Assembly: GCA_018711785.1 (NCBI GenBank)
Contig: DVHW01000128.1
Location: 1-6,117, forward strand
From: Candidatus Galloscillospira excrementavium
GTDB taxonomy: Bacteria; Bacillota; Clostridia; Oscillospirales; Oscillospiraceae
Reading direction: 5' to 3'
Length of the DNA stretch: 6,117 bases
Numbering within the stretch: position 1 is the first letter of the stretch; every line of letters starts with the position of its first letter. Under the pieces are notes generated by a model that saw only the letters and a list, made by a program, of their open reading frames with translations, ran no database searches and was not told where the DNA came from. Below are positions 4,855 to 6,117 of the stretch, piece by piece. The translations under genes were made by a program, and so were the position numbers.

Positions 4855-5298
4855 ATGTCCGCAAAAGAAAAAGGCAAAGGCTTTTTCCACGAGTTTAAGG
4901 AGTTCATCGCCCGGGGGAACGTGCTGGACCTGTCGGTGGGCGTCATCATCGGCGGCGCCTTCTCCACCATCACCAGCTCCCTGACCTCCGACGTGATCAT
5001 GCCCATCGTGTCCATCTTCCTGGGGGGCGTGGACTTCTCCGCCATGTCCATCCCCCTGCCCAACCTGTTCGGCGTGGTCAGCGACACCCCGAACACCCTG
5101 AACTACGGCAACTTCCTCAACGCGGTCATCAACTTCCTCATCATGGCCCTTGTGGTGTTCTGCATCGTCAAGGCCTTCAACCGCCTGCGCCGCAAGAAGG
5201 AGGAGGCCCCGGCAGCGCCCCCCGCGCCGCCGGAGCCCTCTGCCGAGGAGAAGCTGCTCGCCGAGATCCGCGACCTGCTCAAGGAGCGGGCGGAGTGA
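4855..5298 (+). CDS. mscL: Large-conductance mechanosensitive channel MscL
   Basis: This 147-residue protein is near the usual 130-150 length. MscL pentamers open under membrane tension and release solutes during sudden osmotic downshift. The N-terminal amphipathic helix FFHEFKEFIARGN at 10-22 leads into TM1, with the family signature NVLDLSVGVIIGGAF at 22-36. The extracellular loop spans about 53-85, and TM2 about 86-108. The basic RLRRKKEE at 110-117 follows, then an Ala/Pro linker, and the C-terminal helix EEKLLAEIRDLLKE at 131-144, which forms the cytoplasmic bundle. All parts are present and in order. It sits 38 bases after serS and 26 before the next gene, as part of an apparent housekeeping run. 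Confidence 0.97.
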   Translation: MSAKEKGKGFFHEFKEFIARGNVLDLSVGVIIGGAFSTITSSLTSDVIMPIVSIFLGGVDFSAMSIPLPNLFGVVSDTPNTLNYGNFLNAVINFLIMALVVFCIVKAFNRLRRKKEEAPAAPPAPPEPSAEEKLLAEIRDLLKERAE

Positions 5299-5314
5299 CC
5301 CGCCCGCCGGAATT

Positions 5315-5320
5315 AGGAGG
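5315..5320 (+). promoter_or_regulatory. Ribosome binding site that sets the start of the small membrane gene
   Basis: A perfect AGGAGG lies 4 bases before the ATG at 5325. An upstream in-frame GTG at 5295, overlapping the mscL stop, would add ten residues but has a poorer ribosome site, so the ATG is preferred. Confidence 0.7.
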
Positions 5321-5324
5321 AACC

Positions 5325-5705
5325 ATGTCCGAAGAAGAAAAGCTGCCTCAGGGTGAGCTCCCCCCGGAGGAGCGCCCGGAGGAGACCCCGCCGCGGGAGC
5401 ACGTCTACGCCTCCCCCCTCAAGCGCATCTGGGCCTGGGTGGGAGTGGTGTACATGGTCATCATCGTCCTGCTCATCACCTATCTCTTTGCCACCGCCAA
5501 GCTGCTCCAGGGCATCGGCGGGCTCATGGTGCTCCCCGCCCTGGGGGGCGTGGCCGCCTCGTCGGTGTGGCTGTGGCGGAGCGGGGAGCGGCACACCCCG
5601 GGACAGGGTGTTCTGCTCGCCCTCATTCTGCTGGCCTGCGCCGCACTGGCGGTGCTGGGGGTGCTGGACGGCATCCCCGCCCTCCTGGCCAATTTCGGAG
5701 GGTGA
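5325..5705 (+). CDS. Small membrane protein with three predicted membrane segments
   Basis: This 126-residue protein is not recognised. Residues 1-33 are acidic and proline-rich (many E and P), probably cytoplasmic and disordered. Hydrophobic segments lie at about 35-57 (aromatic and V/I-rich), 62-84 (G/A/V-rich), and 96-119 (L/A-rich), joined by short basic or polar loops such as WRSGERH at 84-90. No catalytic, metal-binding or transport motif is evident. The gene sits between mscL and rsmG with short gaps and its stop codon is 3 bases before the rsmG start, so it is very likely cotranscribed and coupled with rsmG. Function is unknown. Confidence 0.8.
   Translation: MSEEEKLPQGELPPEERPEETPPREHVYASPLKRIWAWVGVVYMVIIVLLITYLFATAKLLQGIGGLMVLPALGGVAASSVWLWRSGERHTPGQGVLLALILLACAALAVLGVLDGIPALLANFGG
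5697..5702 (+). promoter_or_regulatory. Ribosome binding site of rsmG
   Basis: GGAGGG, inside the last codons of the upstream gene, lies 6 bases before a GTG at 5709 and 12 before an in-frame ATG at 5715. The spacing favours the GTG start, though the ATG cannot be excluded. Confidence 0.55.
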
Positions 5706-5708
5706 GCC

Positions 5709-6117
5709 GTGGAGATGGAAGAGATTATTACCTCTGGCCTGCGGGAGATGGGCCTAGCCGGCCGGGTGCCGGACGACGCACCCAGCAGGCTGGCCCGGTA
5801 CGGCCGGATGCTGCTGGAAAAAAACCAGGTCATGAACCTGACCGCCATCCGGGAGGCCGACCAGGTGGCCCGGCTCCACATGCTGGACTGCGCCGCCCTG
5901 CTCCTGTGCGCCGACCTTCACGGGAAGCGGCTCATCGACGTGGGCACCGGGGCCGGCTTCCCCGGTCTGGTGCTGAAGATCCTGGTCCCCGACCTGGAGG
6001 TCACCCTGCTGGACAGCCTGAACAAGCGGCTGGACTGGCTGGAGGAGGTGGCCTCCGCCCTCTCCCTCTCAGGCGTGCGCACCATCCACGGCCGGGCGGA
6101 GGAGCTCTCGGCCCTCC
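5709..6117 (+). CDS. rsmG: 16S rRNA (guanine-527-N7) methyltransferase RsmG, 5' part
   Basis: RsmG (GidB) uses S-adenosylmethionine to methylate N7 of G527 (E. coli numbering) in 16S rRNA; its loss gives low-level streptomycin resistance in many bacteria. The first 136 codons are in the window and the remaining 95-105 of a typical 230-240 residue protein lie beyond the edge. Visible features are QVMNLTAI at 40-47, typical of the family's N-terminal region, the SAM-binding motif I DVGTGAGFPGL at 77-87, and the second strand motif LLDSLNKRLDWLEEV at 100-114, whose acidic D102 should contact the SAM ribose. Start GTG at 5709 is preferred on ribosome-site spacing; ATG at 5715 is the alternative and would shorten the protein by two residues. 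It follows the small membrane gene by 3 bases. Confidence 0.95.
   Translation, partial: MEMEEIITSGLREMGLAGRVPDDAPSRLARYGRMLLEKNQVMNLTAIREADQVARLHMLDCAALLLCADLHGKRLIDVGTGAGFPGLVLKILVPDLEVTLLDSLNKRLDWLEEVASALSLSGVRTIHGRAEELSAL

Noticed and set aside
3482..4864. A 460-codon open frame on the minus strand opposite serS
   Set aside because: It mirrors serS almost exactly and is rich in V, L, G, H and D, as expected from the complement of GC-ending codons. It has no recognisable domain, and serS is unmistakable.

Overview
The window looks like the chromosome-partition locus near the replication origin of a GC-rich, low-redundancy member of the Clostridia. Three things point this way: a Noc/Soj/Spo0J set, three perfect copies of the Firmicutes parS sequence, and genes whose codons nearly all end in G or C (roughly two-thirds GC by eye). 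The gut Oscillospiraceae (Flavonifractor / Pseudoflavonifractor type) fit best. This placement is an inference from composition and gene content, not from a search.

Layout, all genes on the + strand. 1-121: leader with an AT-rich promoter-like island. 122-934: noc, a ParB-family nucleoid-occlusion protein. 935-1124: a control region with a 36-bp perfect palindrome that holds parS-1 at its centre and ends in a T run (so it also looks like the noc terminator), then parS-2, then a sigma-A-type promoter for soj. 1125-1886: soj (ParA). 1887-1963: spacer with a strong GC hairpin. 1964-2851: spo0J (ParB, TTG start). 2848-3402: an unrecognised one-pass membrane coiled-coil protein, overlapping spo0J by 4 bases. 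3403-3511: spacer with parS-3 and a small hairpin. 3512-4816: serS, with non-standard, archaeal/eukaryotic-looking motif 2 and serine-site signatures. 4855-5298: mscL. 5325-5705: a small three-segment membrane protein. 5709-6117: 5' part of rsmG, cut by the window edge.

How the parts work together. Spo0J should load as a CTP-dependent clamp on the parS sites, and Soj is its ATPase partner in origin segregation and, in relatives, in control of DnaA. Noc is a Spo0J paralogue whose four DNA-specificity residues are those of true Noc proteins (Q, K, K, R), so it should ignore parS and bind its own sites to keep division off the nucleoid. The genes after parS-3 (seryl-tRNA synthetase, mechanosensitive channel, membrane protein, 16S rRNA methyltransferase) look like a separate housekeeping run. 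In Bacillus rsmG lies directly upstream of noc; here it lies about 4.8 kb downstream of it.

Most notable: the fusion of a parS site with an intrinsic terminator, parS-2 sitting directly upstream of the soj promoter, the clean Noc/ParB specificity split between the two paralogues, the divergent SerRS, and the membrane coiled-coil protein coupled to spo0J. I found no RNA genes, mobile elements or CRISPR arrays.
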